DNA of 32,694 bases, from contig VBHO01000149.1 in assembly GCA_005882045.1 (NCBI GenBank), positions 16,651 through 49,344 of the forward strand. The letters are read 5' to 3'. This document shows, piece by piece, positions 1-7,214 of the stretch. Each line of letters begins with the position of its first letter. Positions within the stretch are counted from its first letter, which is position 1. The notes beneath the pieces are model-generated. The model was not told where the DNA came from. It worked only from the letters and a program-made list of their open reading frames with translations, and did not search any database. The stretch comes from Chloroflexota bacterium. Its GTDB lineage: Bacteria > Chloroflexota > Dormibacteria > CF-121. The position numbers were made by a program, and so were the translations under genes.

Positions 1-2
1 GC

Positions 3-74
3 CAGCTCCGTCGGGCGCTCGTCGAGCGCCAGCTGTTGAACCGGAGAGGCGGCGTCTACTGGCGCGTCGGCTAA
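3..74 (+). CDS. C-terminal fragment of an unidentified protein, cut by the left window edge
   Basis: Frame 3 is open from the window edge to TAA at 72-74 and encodes 23 residues ending RRGGVYWRVG. The composition (alternating Arg and hydrophobic residues, then an aromatic YWR end) looks like real coding sequence. It resembles the tail of small winged-helix or DUF2087-like domains, but this is only an impression from a few residues. The next gene converges on it from the other strand, 34 nt away. The product cannot be named from this fragment. Confidence 0.4.
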   Translation, partial: QLRRALVERQLLNRRGGVYWRVG

Positions 75-108
75 ACGAGGCCGCTAGACGACGCACCCGC
101 CCGGTTAG

Positions 109-942
109 TTAGTAGACGTCTTCTTTGCGGGAGTCGTCGTCGGCCTCGGGGACCTCCACCTCGTCCTCGGCGGACTCCACCGTATGCATGCCGTCGAGCT
201 CCTCGGCCGGCTCTTCGCCGTCTTCCTCGGTCTCCTCGGCATCGGCCGCCCGATTGAGCAACGAATCCTTGGCGTAAGGCCGGAACTCGTCCCGTCCCGC
301 CTTCTTGATCGGGAATGACGGCCGCCCGAAGAACTTCGGATCCTGATACGTCTCCCGGACGATGACCTTAACGCCACCGGTGTCACAGGAGGCGACGGCG
401 CCGGAGTACCGGTTGCCACCTTCGAGGAACTTGATCAGGCGACGGCCAAGGGCGTGTTCGAGATGTCCCAGGTAGACGCCGCGCGATGTCTCCACGTTCA
501 TGGTGTCGCCCGCCACGATCAGCTTGACCGGGTCGCCACCCGAGACCTTGGCGCAGGGATCACCCTCGGCGTGCATATGAAGGGCGGTGAGGGCGGTCTT
601 GCCCGTCTCTTCGATGAAGGCATCGACATTCACCTTCGCCTTCGAGGTCGGCACCGGCTGGCCGCCGCGCAGGGCCTGCAGCTTCGCCAGGTTCTTGAGG
701 GCGATCGGGTTCACGGGGTTGAGCTTGAGCGCGCTCTTGTAGGCGTCGATGGCGTTCTCCAGCTGGCCAAGCTCGGTGTAGGCCTTGCCCAACCGGTTGA
801 GGGTGTCTTCGTCCGGGCCGAACCGGTCCATGATGCCCCGATTGACCTGGACCGCTTCCGTCCATTTGCTCGCCAGGGCCAGCTCGATTGCTTCATCGAC
901 GTACTGGGCCCGTGGTTTGATGCGCTCTGCGAATTCGGCCAA
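109..942 (-). CDS. TPR-repeat protein with conserved central domain and acidic C-terminal tail
   Basis: A 277-residue soluble protein. The start is TTG at 942, chosen because AGGAGG lies 7 nt upstream; the frame stays open further upstream but without coding character. Residues about 13-88 form about two TPR units (WTEAVQVNRGIMDRFG..., then LGKAYTELGQLENAIDAYKSAL), which suggests protein-protein interaction. Residues about 135-212 form a compact beta-rich domain (VKLIVAGDTMNVE, GVYLGHLEHALGRRLIKFLEGG, VKVIVRETYQDP). I do not recognise it by name, though it loosely recalls HIRAN-type beta barrels. Residues 232-277 are almost all Asp/Glu and probably disordered. It diverges from the liv operon and has its own promoter. 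Function unknown. Confidence 0.85.
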   Translation of the reverse strand: MAEFAERIKPRAQYVDEAIELALASKWTEAVQVNRGIMDRFGPDEDTLNRLGKAYTELGQLENAIDAYKSALKLNPVNPIALKNLAKLQALRGGQPVPTSKAKVNVDAFIEETGKTALTALHMHAEGDPCAKVSGGDPVKLIVAGDTMNVETSRGVYLGHLEHALGRRLIKFLEGGNRYSGAVASCDTGGVKVIVRETYQDPKFFGRPSFPIKKAGRDEFRPYAKDSLLNRAADAEETEEDGEEPAEELDGMHTVESAEDEVEVPEADDDSRKEDVY

Positions 943-968
943 CGCTTGCCCTCCTGAATGCGTCGTAT

Positions 969-998
969 ACCCTACGCGCGCCTGAAAAGCATTGTCAA
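969..998 (-). promoter_or_regulatory. Putative sigma70-type promoter of the TPR gene
   Basis: Read on the minus strand, a perfect TTGACA (998-993) is followed after 18 nt by TAGGGT (974-969). Transcription would start near 962, giving a leader of about 20 nt that contains the AGGAGG ribosome-binding site. No experimental support; based on motif match and position. Confidence 0.5.
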
Positions 999-1068
999 GC
1001 CCGGATACGACTTGCCAGGCATCACAACGGGGGAGGCCCTCGATGCTTGTGCAAAAGGCCGCAAGATT

Positions 1069-1101
1069 ATTAATAGGTATTAGAAGAGTTGCCCTATTAG
1101 T
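1069..1101. promoter_or_regulatory. AT-rich dyad upstream of livK, possible operator
   Basis: TAATAGG (1071-1077) and CCTATTA (1093-1099) are perfect inverted repeats separated by 15 nt, extendable with one mismatch. The patch is conspicuously AT-rich in a GC-rich region and abuts the putative -35 of livK. The geometry fits a dimeric regulator site. The regulator is unknown. Confidence 0.4.
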
Positions 1102-1129
1102 TGCAGCCGTTGAGACAAGGTTGTATAAA
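1101..1129 (+). promoter_or_regulatory. Putative promoter of the liv operon
   Basis: TTGCAG (1101-1106) is followed after 17 nt by TATAAA (1124-1129). Transcription would start near 1136, leaving a leader of about 54 nt before livK that ends in AAGGAGG (1177-1183). The -35 is weak (3 of 6 consensus bases) and the -10 good (5 of 6). Confidence 0.45.
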
Positions 1130-1189
1130 GAGCTACGCCTTCGGGTAGCGCGAGCCCGGGAAGCAATCACCATTTCAAGGAGGACGTAT

Positions 1190-2455
1190 ATGAGATTGCC
1201 GAAGTTGCTCGCCGGGCTTGCCGTCGCGAGCGTGGCGCTGGCGGCCTGCGGCACGTCAGGCGGAACCAGCCAGACCATCAAGGGAACCATCAAGATCGGC
1301 ATCGATCTGCCGGTCAGCGGCTCCGATGCCTCGGATGGCCAGCCGACCCAGAACGGCGCCAAACTGGCCATCAAGCTGGCCGGGAAGGTCTGCGGGGCCT
1401 CGAGCCACAGCGATGCGTGTTTCACCCTGGCGTCGTTCCCGCTGGATGACGCCGTCAACGGGGCGCACGATCCGGGGCAGGGCGCCAAGAACGTCCAGCA
1501 GTTCGTCGCCGACTCGGCCGTGCTCGGTATGGTTGGCCCCTTCAACAGCAGCGTGGCCCGCGCCGAGATGCCGATCGGGAACACCGCCGGCCTGGCCATG
1601 ATCAGCCCGGCTAACACCAACGAGTGCCTGACCCAAGAGCCGCCGGACGGCCACTGCGCCGGGCAAGCAGCCAAATTGCGTCCCAAGGGTGGAAACAACT
1701 ACTTCCGCGTTTGCACCACCGACCTGATCCAGGGACCAGCGGCCGCGGACTACGCCTACAACAAGCTGGGGAAGAAGAAGGTCTACGTCTTCAATGACCA
1801 GCAGACCTACGGGCTCGGGATCGCCAAGAACTTCGCGGCGCAGTTCGCGAAGGATGGCGGCACCGTACTGAACTCGGACCTGGGTGGCTTTGACCCGGGG
1901 TCGACCAACGACTTCAAGAACCAGATCAACCGGGCTAAGTCGCTGGGGGCCGACGTCGTCTTCTTCGGCGGCACCACCGCGACCAAGGGCGGACAGATCC
2001 GCAAGCAGATGCTGGGCCTCCTCGATGTCCCGTACGTCGCTGGTGACGGCATCTCCGGCAACCAGTTCGCCAAGGACGCCGGTGACAACGCCGCGAATAG
2101 CTACTTCACCGTGGCCGGCCCCTACCCGCAGGCGCTGCCGACCGCCCAGAAGTTCAACGCCGACTACAAGAAGGAGTACAGCCAGGACGTGGGGGCCTAC
2201 AGCGCGCAGGCCTACGATGCGGCCAGCATCATCATCGCCGCGCTCGGCCGGGCGATTGACGACGCGGGCGGCAACATGCCCACCCGTGACCAGGTGACCG
2301 CCCAGGTAGCCAAGACACAGAACTACAAGGGCGTCATCGGGACCACGAGCTTCGACGCCAACGGCGACACCAGCTTGAAGATCATCACGATCTACAAGTG
2401 GGCCTCCGCGACCGACACTGGCGGGACCTTCGTCGACCAGGTCACCGTCTCCTAA
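1190..2455 (+). CDS. livK: Branched-chain amino acid-type ABC transporter substrate-binding lipoprotein
   Basis: A 421-residue extracytoplasmic solute receptor of the LIV/HAAT family (type I periplasmic-binding fold, Peripla_BP_6 class). It would capture an amino acid or related amide and deliver it to LivHM. Start ATG 1190 is fixed by AAGGAGG 6 nt upstream and by the signal peptide: basic MRLPK, hydrophobic core, lipobox LAAC with Cys20 as the lipidated residue. Family features include IKIGIDLPVSG at the mature N-terminus, VLGMVGPFNSS, KKVYVFNDQQTYGLG and a C-terminal GTTSFDANGD segment. Cys residues around 68-77 and 146-175 could form disulfides. It is the first gene of livKHMGF. Binding specificity cannot be read from sequence; leucine/isoleucine/valine is only the family default, and urea or short amides are alternatives. 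Confidence 0.93.
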   Translation: MRLPKLLAGLAVASVALAACGTSGGTSQTIKGTIKIGIDLPVSGSDASDGQPTQNGAKLAIKLAGKVCGASSHSDACFTLASFPLDDAVNGAHDPGQGAKNVQQFVADSAVLGMVGPFNSSVARAEMPIGNTAGLAMISPANTNECLTQEPPDGHCAGQAAKLRPKGGNNYFRVCTTDLIQGPAAADYAYNKLGKKKVYVFNDQQTYGLGIAKNFAAQFAKDGGTVLNSDLGGFDPGSTNDFKNQINRAKSLGADVVFFGGTTATKGGQIRKQMLGLLDVPYVAGDGISGNQFAKDAGDNAANSYFTVAGPYPQALPTAQKFNADYKKEYSQDVGAYSAQAYDAASIIIAALGRAIDDAGGNMPTRDQVTAQVAKTQNYKGVIGTTSFDANGDTSLKIITIYKWASATDTGGTFVDQVTVS

Positions 2456-2467
2456 GAGACAGACGTC

Positions 2468-2500
2468 ATGAGGGGTAGGGCGCCGCGCCCTGCCCCTCAT
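2468..2500 (+). promoter_or_regulatory. Strong intercistronic hairpin between livK and livH
   Basis: A 15-bp stem with a CCG loop: arms 2468-2482 and 2486-2500 are perfectly complementary if one G-U pair is allowed. It begins 12 nt after the livK stop. No T-run follows, so it is not a classical intrinsic terminator. It is more likely an RNA 3'-end stabiliser or partial terminator that lets the binding protein be made in excess over the membrane subunits, as in other binding-protein-dependent ABC operons. Confidence 0.7.
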
Positions 2501-2502
2501 CC

Positions 2503-2546
2503 TTGAACCCGATGGGTCGGCTGGCTACACTGTTCGGCAGCCGACC
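2503..2546 (+). promoter_or_regulatory. Possible second promoter overlapped by a 9-bp inverted repeat, upstream of livH
   Basis: TTGAAC (2503-2508) is followed after 17 nt by TACACT (2526-2531). The -10 lies inside the loop of a perfect 9-bp inverted repeat, GGTCGGCTG (2515-2523) and CAGCCGACC (2538-2546). This could be an operator that blocks RNA polymerase, or a second RNA hairpin. It would let livHMGF be expressed separately from livK. Confidence 0.4.
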
Positions 2547-2576
2547 GATCGCGGCGCAGGCCGGTTAAGAGAAGGG

Positions 2577-3488
2577 ATGAGGTTCTTTGCCGACCAGCTG
2601 ATCCTGGGCCTGACCGACGGGGCTATCTTTGCCCTGGTCGCGCTGGGCTACACCATGGTCTACGGGATCATCGAATTGATCAACTTTGCCCACGGCGACA
2701 TCTTCACCGTCGGCGGCTTCATCGGCCTGACCCTGATCGGCATCCTCGGCCTGCAACACGCACCACCCGCCCTGCTGATCCCCGGCGTCATCGTGGTCTT
2801 CCTGGTGGCCATGAGCCTCAATGGGCTGCTCGGCGTGGCCATCGAGCGAGTCGCCTACCGCCCGCTGCGCAACGCGCCTCGACTGGCGCCGCTGATCACG
2901 GCGGTCGGGATCTCATTCATTCTCGAGGGGATCCTCTTCCTGCTGAAGGGGCCCAACCAGATCTCGTATCCGAACCTGCTGCCCGGCGGCAACCTCAACC
3001 TGGGATTCGCCTCGATTGGGATCGGCAACATCTTCATCATCTTGATCGCGCTTGGACTGATGATCGCGCTCAACCAGTTCATCCAGCGCACACGCATCGG
3101 GCGCGCCATGCGTGCGACCGCCCAGGACCGTGACGCCGCGCGGCTGATGGGCATCAATATCAATCGGACGATCGCCATCACCTTCTTCATCGGCTCCGGG
3201 TTGGCGGCCGCCGGCGGCATCATCTACGGCTTCGCCTACCAGACGATCGACTTTAGCCTCGGGTTCCGCAACGGCTTGATCGCCTTCACCGCGGCCGTCT
3301 TCGGCGGCATCGGGAACGTCGTCGGAGCGGCGATCGGCGGCTTCATCATCGGCATCATCATCGACTTCGTGGGGGGCTACTTCCAGGGCGGTCAGCAGTG
3401 GTCCGACGTGGTCGTCTTCAGCATCCTCATCATGGTGCTGGTGTTCCGGCCGACCGGGTTACTCGGCATGCGGGTACCGGAGAAATGA
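2577..3488 (+). CDS. livH: LIV-type ABC transporter permease LivH
   Basis: A 303-residue inner-membrane permease, one half of the transmembrane channel of the HAAT transporter. Hydrophobic segments cover nearly the whole length (about eight helices). Family motifs are visible: LGYTMVYGIIELINFAHGD near residues 22-40, VAYRPLRNAPRLAPLI near 92-107, and the cytoplasmic coupling loop GRAMRATAQDRDAARLMGI near 175-193, followed by FFIGSGLAAAGGIIYG. It ends with the typical RPTGLLG. Start ATG 2577 is preceded only by a weak purine-rich AGAGAAGGG. Its stop overlaps the livM start (ATGA), indicating translational coupling. Length is normal for the family. Confidence 0.95.
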   Translation: MRFFADQLILGLTDGAIFALVALGYTMVYGIIELINFAHGDIFTVGGFIGLTLIGILGLQHAPPALLIPGVIVVFLVAMSLNGLLGVAIERVAYRPLRNAPRLAPLITAVGISFILEGILFLLKGPNQISYPNLLPGGNLNLGFASIGIGNIFIILIALGLMIALNQFIQRTRIGRAMRATAQDRDAARLMGININRTIAITFFIGSGLAAAGGIIYGFAYQTIDFSLGFRNGLIAFTAAVFGGIGNVVGAAIGGFIIGIIIDFVGGYFQGGQQWSDVVVFSILIMVLVFRPTGLLGMRVPEK

Positions 3489-4630
3489 GCCAGCGAACCG
3501 GCACTCCTCCGGCGGTGGGCAATCGGAAACCGAGCCGGTTGGGCCGCCTCGGGCGTGCCCAAAACATCCCGTACCTCCTTCTTGGCATCGCCCTGTTGCT
3601 CTTCCCGATCCTCGATTCGAACCGATCGCAGATTGACGTGGCGGCCTTCGCCGGGGTCTGGGTGCTGCTGGCCCTCGGCTTGAACATCGTCGTCGGCTAT
3701 GCGGGGCTGCTCGACCTGGGCTATGCGGCGTTCTTTGCCATCGGCTCGTATGCCTTTGCCATCCTGGCGTCCGGTCAGTTCAACATCCACATCTCGTTCT
3801 GGATCCTCCTGTTCGCCTCGGCGTTCATCGCCGCGATGTTTGGCGTTCTCCTCGGCGCGCCGACGCTGCGCCTTCGCGGCGATTACCTGGCGATCGTCAC
3901 GCTCGGTTTCGGCGAGATCGTGCCGCGCGTCTTCCGGAACCTCACACCGATCACGGGTGGCGTGAATGGCATCGTCGGTGTCGACCAGCCGAAACTGCCG
4001 GCCGTTTTTGGTTGGAGCGGGAACTTTGGCTTCAATCCGATTCCGTACTACTACCTGATCCTCGGCGTGATCGTGTTGTGCCTCTTCCTCATCAACAACC
4101 TGCGCAACTCGCGGCTCGGACGCGCCTGGATGGCGATTCGCGAGGACGAGGTGGCGGCGGCGGCGACCGGGATCAACACCGTCACGACTAAGCTGCTCGC
4201 CTTCGCGCTGGGCGCCTCCTTCAGCGGATTCGCCGGGACCTACTATGCGTCGAAGCTCTTCATCGTCAGCCCGGAGTCGTTCAGCTTCCAGGCCGTATCG
4301 GTCGTGGTGCTGGTGATGGTGGTTCTCGGTGGGATGGGCAGCATGCGAGGCGTGATTGTGGGCGCCCTGCTGATCTACTTCATCCAGTCCTATGTCCTGA
4401 TCCAGCTACCCGGATGGATCGTCAGCGCGACCACCGCCCTGAACATCGACTTTCTTACCAAGCTCGACATCGGCAGCTATGTCCAGCGCTCGAACTTCCT
4501 GATCTTCGGCATCATCCTGGCCGGCATCATGCTGCTGCGACCACAGGGGCTGCTCCCCAGCGCTCAGCGCAAGGTGGAGCTAGAGGGGGGCACCTCGGAT
4601 GAGGCCGTGGCCGACCTCGGTTCGGCCTAG
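3485..4630 (+). CDS. livM: LIV-type ABC transporter permease LivM
   Basis: A 381-residue second permease subunit. ATG 3485 overlaps the livH TGA by 4 nt and follows GGAG at short distance; the longer open frame upstream overlaps livH and is rejected. After a polar basic N-terminus of about 25 residues come about nine hydrophobic helices. Diagnostic LivM segments are LGLNIVVGYAGLLDLGYAAFFAIGSY (about 64-89), LRLRGDYLAIVTLGFGEI (about 131-148) and the coupling loop GRAWMAIREDEVAAAATGI (about 215-233). RPQGLLPS lies close to the C-terminus. It partners LivH in the membrane and LivG/LivF in the cytoplasm. Confidence 0.95.
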   Translation: MSQRTGTPPAVGNRKPSRLGRLGRAQNIPYLLLGIALLLFPILDSNRSQIDVAAFAGVWVLLALGLNIVVGYAGLLDLGYAAFFAIGSYAFAILASGQFNIHISFWILLFASAFIAAMFGVLLGAPTLRLRGDYLAIVTLGFGEIVPRVFRNLTPITGGVNGIVGVDQPKLPAVFGWSGNFGFNPIPYYYLILGVIVLCLFLINNLRNSRLGRAWMAIREDEVAAAATGINTVTTKLLAFALGASFSGFAGTYYASKLFIVSPESFSFQAVSVVVLVMVVLGGMGSMRGVIVGALLIYFIQSYVLIQLPGWIVSATTALNIDFLTKLDIGSYVQRSNFLIFGIILAGIMLLRPQGLLPSAQRKVELEGGTSDEAVADLGSA

Positions 4631-4638
4631 GGACATCG

Positions 4639-5502
4639 ATGCCAATCCTTGAAACGCGGGGGCTGACCAAGCGCTTCGGCGGCCTGGTCGCCGTCAACAG
4701 TGTCGACATCAGCGTGGAGCAGGGCGAGATCTTTGCGATGATCGGCCCGAACGGCGCCGGCAAGACGACGTTGTTCAACCTGGTGGCCGGGCTTTACAAG
4801 CCAACGTCGGGCCAGATCCTCTTCAACGGCCGATCGATCTACCCGGTCCGCGACTTCTGGCGCACCTATTCGCCGCCATTTGCCGCCTACTACATGGTGT
4901 TGGACAGTATTCGACGCGGCCTCGGCCTGGGACCCATGCCGTTGGGACTCAAGCCTCACGCGGTAACCGCTTTGGGAGTGGCCCGTACCTTCCAAAACAT
5001 CCGGCTCTTCTCATACATGACCGCACTGGAAAACGTCATGGTCGGCGAGCACCCCCGGATGCATGCCAAGGTTTGGGACTCCCTGCTACGCACGCCATTC
5101 GCCCGTCGCGAGGAGCACAAGGTCCGCGAGCGGGCCAGGGAGCTGCTGCGCTTCGTCGGATTGGAGCGTCAGGCGGATCAGTACGCGCGCAACCTGCCCT
5201 ACGGCTTCCAGCGGCGGCTGGAGATCGCCCGGGCACTCGGCACCGCGCCCAAGCTCCTGATGCTCGACGAGCCGGCCGCCGGCTTCAACCCGCAGGAGAA
5301 GAACGAGCTGATGCAGCTCATCCAGGACATCCGGAGCCAGGGGATCACCGTCTTCCTCATCGAACACGACATGAAGGTCGTGATGGAGGTCTCGGAGCGG
5401 ATCGTCGTCCTCGATTACGGCGAGAAGATCGCCGAAGGTCCACCGCAAAAAGTGCGCACCGACCCGCGCGTCATCGAAGCCTATCTCGGGAAGTCGGCAT
5501 AG
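4639..5502 (+). CDS. livG: LIV-type ABC transporter ATP-binding protein LivG (with an insertion)
   Basis: A 287-residue ATPase subunit. Walker A GPNGAGKT is at 36-43, Q-loop Gln at 119 (ARTFQNIRLF), Walker B LLMLDE at 206-211 and switch His at 243. The C-terminus ends in AYLG as usual for LivG. Two oddities stand out. About 30-35 extra residues lie between Walker A and the Q-loop (roughly 70-105), so the protein is longer than the usual ~255. The signature reads LPYGFQRRLEIA where most family members have YGQQ. Start ATG 4639 lies 8 nt after livM with AGGGA 5 nt upstream. Function in ATP hydrolysis for transport is expected to be intact. Confidence 0.93.
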   Translation: MPILETRGLTKRFGGLVAVNSVDISVEQGEIFAMIGPNGAGKTTLFNLVAGLYKPTSGQILFNGRSIYPVRDFWRTYSPPFAAYYMVLDSIRRGLGLGPMPLGLKPHAVTALGVARTFQNIRLFSYMTALENVMVGEHPRMHAKVWDSLLRTPFARREEHKVRERARELLRFVGLERQADQYARNLPYGFQRRLEIARALGTAPKLLMLDEPAAGFNPQEKNELMQLIQDIRSQGITVFLIEHDMKVVMEVSERIVVLDYGEKIAEGPPQKVRTDPRVIEAYLGKSA

Positions 5503-6212
5503 TGTCGGTCCTGCTCGAGGTCGAGCGGATCGACGTCTTCTACGGACGGATCCAGGCCTTGCGGGGCGTCAGCCTCCATGTCGACGAGGGCGAGATCGTG
5601 ACCCTGATCGGCGCCAACGGCGCGGGCAAGACCACGACGCTTCGGGCGATTTCCGGGCTGACGCCGGCGAGCTCGGGCCACGTCAGGATCCGCGGCCTGG
5701 ACATCACCCGGATGCAGGCGGAGGACATCGTGACCAAGGGCATCGGTCACGCGCCCGAAGGGCGCCGGATCTTCGCCCGGATGTCGGTGCGTGAGAACCT
5801 CGACCTGGGTGCCTACATCCGGCGTGACGGAGAAACGCGCCACGATATGGAGCGGGTCTACACGCTCTTCCCGCGGCTCAAGGAACGGCAAGGGCAGCTC
5901 GCCGGCACGCTCTCCGGTGGCGAGCAACAGATGCTGTGCATCGGCCGCGCGCTGATGTCGCGACCGAAGGTGCTCCTGCTCGATGAGCCCTCGCTTGGAC
6001 TCGCGCCACTGATGGTCGACACCATCTTCCAGGTCATCCGCGAGATCAACAGTGAGGGGACGACCATCCTGCTGATCGAGCAGAACGCGCTCAAGGCGCT
6101 GGGCGTCGCAGCCCGTGGTTACGTGCTGGAAACCGGCCGGATCGTCAAGGAAGGGCCGTCGAAACAGCTGATGGAAAGCCCCGACGTGCAGAAGGCGTAC
6201 CTGGGGATCTAG
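5502..6212 (+). CDS. livF: LIV-type ABC transporter ATP-binding protein LivF
   Basis: A 236-residue second ATPase subunit. GTG 5502 shares its G with the last base of the livG TAG, so the two are translationally coupled. Visible motifs are Walker A GANGAGKT (38-45), the LivF-typical HAPEGRRIF (83-91), signature LSGGE (137-141), Walker B LLLDE (158-162), and LIEQNA, where Gln replaces the switch His as in other LivF proteins. The C-terminal KAYLG is typical. Its TAG overlaps the stop of the convergent membrane-protein gene in a CTAG tetranucleotide, leaving no room for a terminator. Confidence 0.95.
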   Translation: MSVLLEVERIDVFYGRIQALRGVSLHVDEGEIVTLIGANGAGKTTTLRAISGLTPASSGHVRIRGLDITRMQAEDIVTKGIGHAPEGRRIFARMSVRENLDLGAYIRRDGETRHDMERVYTLFPRLKERQGQLAGTLSGGEQQMLCIGRALMSRPKVLLLDEPSLGLAPLMVDTIFQVIREINSEGTTILLIEQNALKALGVAARGYVLETGRIVKEGPSKQLMESPDVQKAYLGI

Positions 6213-7066
6213 CCGATCGGGCGGCCGGTCACCAGGGCGAGCGCGATCAGGTAGACGCAGATCACGGCGAACAGGCCGTACTCGAACATGATCCGGCGGC
6301 TCAATGAGTCGTCGAGCGCGTGGACGGTCAGCCCCTGCCAGGCGTACCAGGCGAAGGCAAGAATGACGGCGACGTACTGGCTGCCCTGGTTGAGGTAGGT
6401 CACCATGCCGAAGGCGCCGAAGGTGACGGTGCCCGCCGTCAGGAAGGCGGAGAGCAAGGCGAGGCCTTCTCGCTTGGTGGCGAACCGGAAGCTGCGATAG
6501 CCGCTGAGGAGCGCGACGACAAACACCGCGCTGAACTTGATCACGTTGGGCAGGTCGTTCGACTGCAGGATCAGAAAGAAGAGCGCGAGCAGCGCGCAAA
6601 AGGTGGTCGCGTCTCGCAGGAATCGATGCAGCGGACGCTCGCGACCCATGCCGCGGGATAGGTCGACGTAGCAGCTGGCGAAGATGAAGGCGCCCATGGT
6701 CACCATCGCGAGCGCGTGGACCCGATAGTCGGGCGCCAGGATCGAAAAGGCGGCCGCGGCGATGATGATCAGCACCGGCGAGATGTAGTGATCGAGGCTC
6801 AGCCACGCGGGCGTGCGGTTTCGGGCGTGCAGGAAGACAAGCCCCAGGGTCGTCAGGACCGCGAGTCCGGCCGCTGCCTGCCAGACCTGCGTGGGAGACA
6901 ACAGCTCCGACTTGAAGCTGAGGCCGATGGCGACCGCCCACGCCGAGAGCAGCCCGAGATAGCGCGTGCCCAGGTGGACCGGCCGGGGGGTGGGGCGCGA
7001 CCGAGATCGCGCTCGCAGTTGTCCTGGCGGTAGGGTTGCGGAAGAACTCGCCAGGGCTTCCGACAT
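6209..7066 (-). CDS. Polytopic membrane protein of unknown function
   Basis: A 285-residue protein with a polar, Arg/Pro-rich N-terminus of about 35 residues followed by about nine hydrophobic helices. A short conserved-looking polar loop DLSRGMGRERPLHRFLRD lies in the middle. I do not recognise a named function; it resembles uncharacterised membrane proteins of Chloroflexota (DUF5656-like, from memory). Start ATG 7066 is preferred over the in-frame ATG 7078: neither has a Shine-Dalgarno, but TATGCT lies exactly 7 nt upstream of 7066, as expected for a leaderless transcript. It follows the sugar-nucleotide operon on the same strand after 148 nt and may have its own promoter. Confidence 0.8.
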   Translation of the reverse strand: MSEALASSSATLPPGQLRARSRSRPTPRPVHLGTRYLGLLSAWAVAIGLSFKSELLSPTQVWQAAAGLAVLTTLGLVFLHARNRTPAWLSLDHYISPVLIIIAAAAFSILAPDYRVHALAMVTMGAFIFASCYVDLSRGMGRERPLHRFLRDATTFCALLALFFLILQSNDLPNVIKFSAVFVVALLSGYRSFRFATKREGLALLSAFLTAGTVTFGAFGMVTYLNQGSQYVAVILAFAWYAWQGLTVHALDDSLSRRIMFEYGLFAVICVYLIALALVTGRPIG

Positions 7067-7118
7067 GGCGGCTAGCATAGCAGGGAAACGTCCGTTTGGG
7101 GTTGGGGAAAGCCCTCAC

Positions 7119-7154
7119 ATTCAATCTCGAATTCAACCCCGAATTTGTATTCAA
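7119..7154. repeat. Three ATTCAA direct repeats in an AT-rich gap
   Basis: ATTCAA occurs at 7119-7124, 7131-7136 and 7149-7154 (TTGAAT on the minus strand), spaced 12 and 18 nt apart. It lies in the 148-nt gap between the cupin gene and the membrane-protein gene and is much more AT-rich than its surroundings. It may be a regulator-binding or promoter region for the membrane protein. The rest of the gap holds no convincing gene. Confidence 0.4.
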
Positions 7155-7214
7155 AAACAAATGTTCGAGGGCGACGGCTTGTTCTGTGGATACTGTGGAA
7201 AGAGGTGGGACGAA

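Noticed and set aside
943-1698. In-frame upstream extension of the TPR protein to 529 residues
   Set aside because: It runs antisense through livK, lacks coding character, and TTG 942 has a strong AGGAGG site and its own promoter.
1256-2500. 414-residue open frame antisense to livK
   Set aside because: A GC-rich shadow frame; composition is Gly/Val/Asp-rich without motifs, while livK is a clear family member.
5481-7160. 559-residue minus-strand open frame across livF and the membrane protein gene
   Set aside because: Overlaps two better-supported genes in other frames and shows Arg/Pro/Ala-rich shadow composition.
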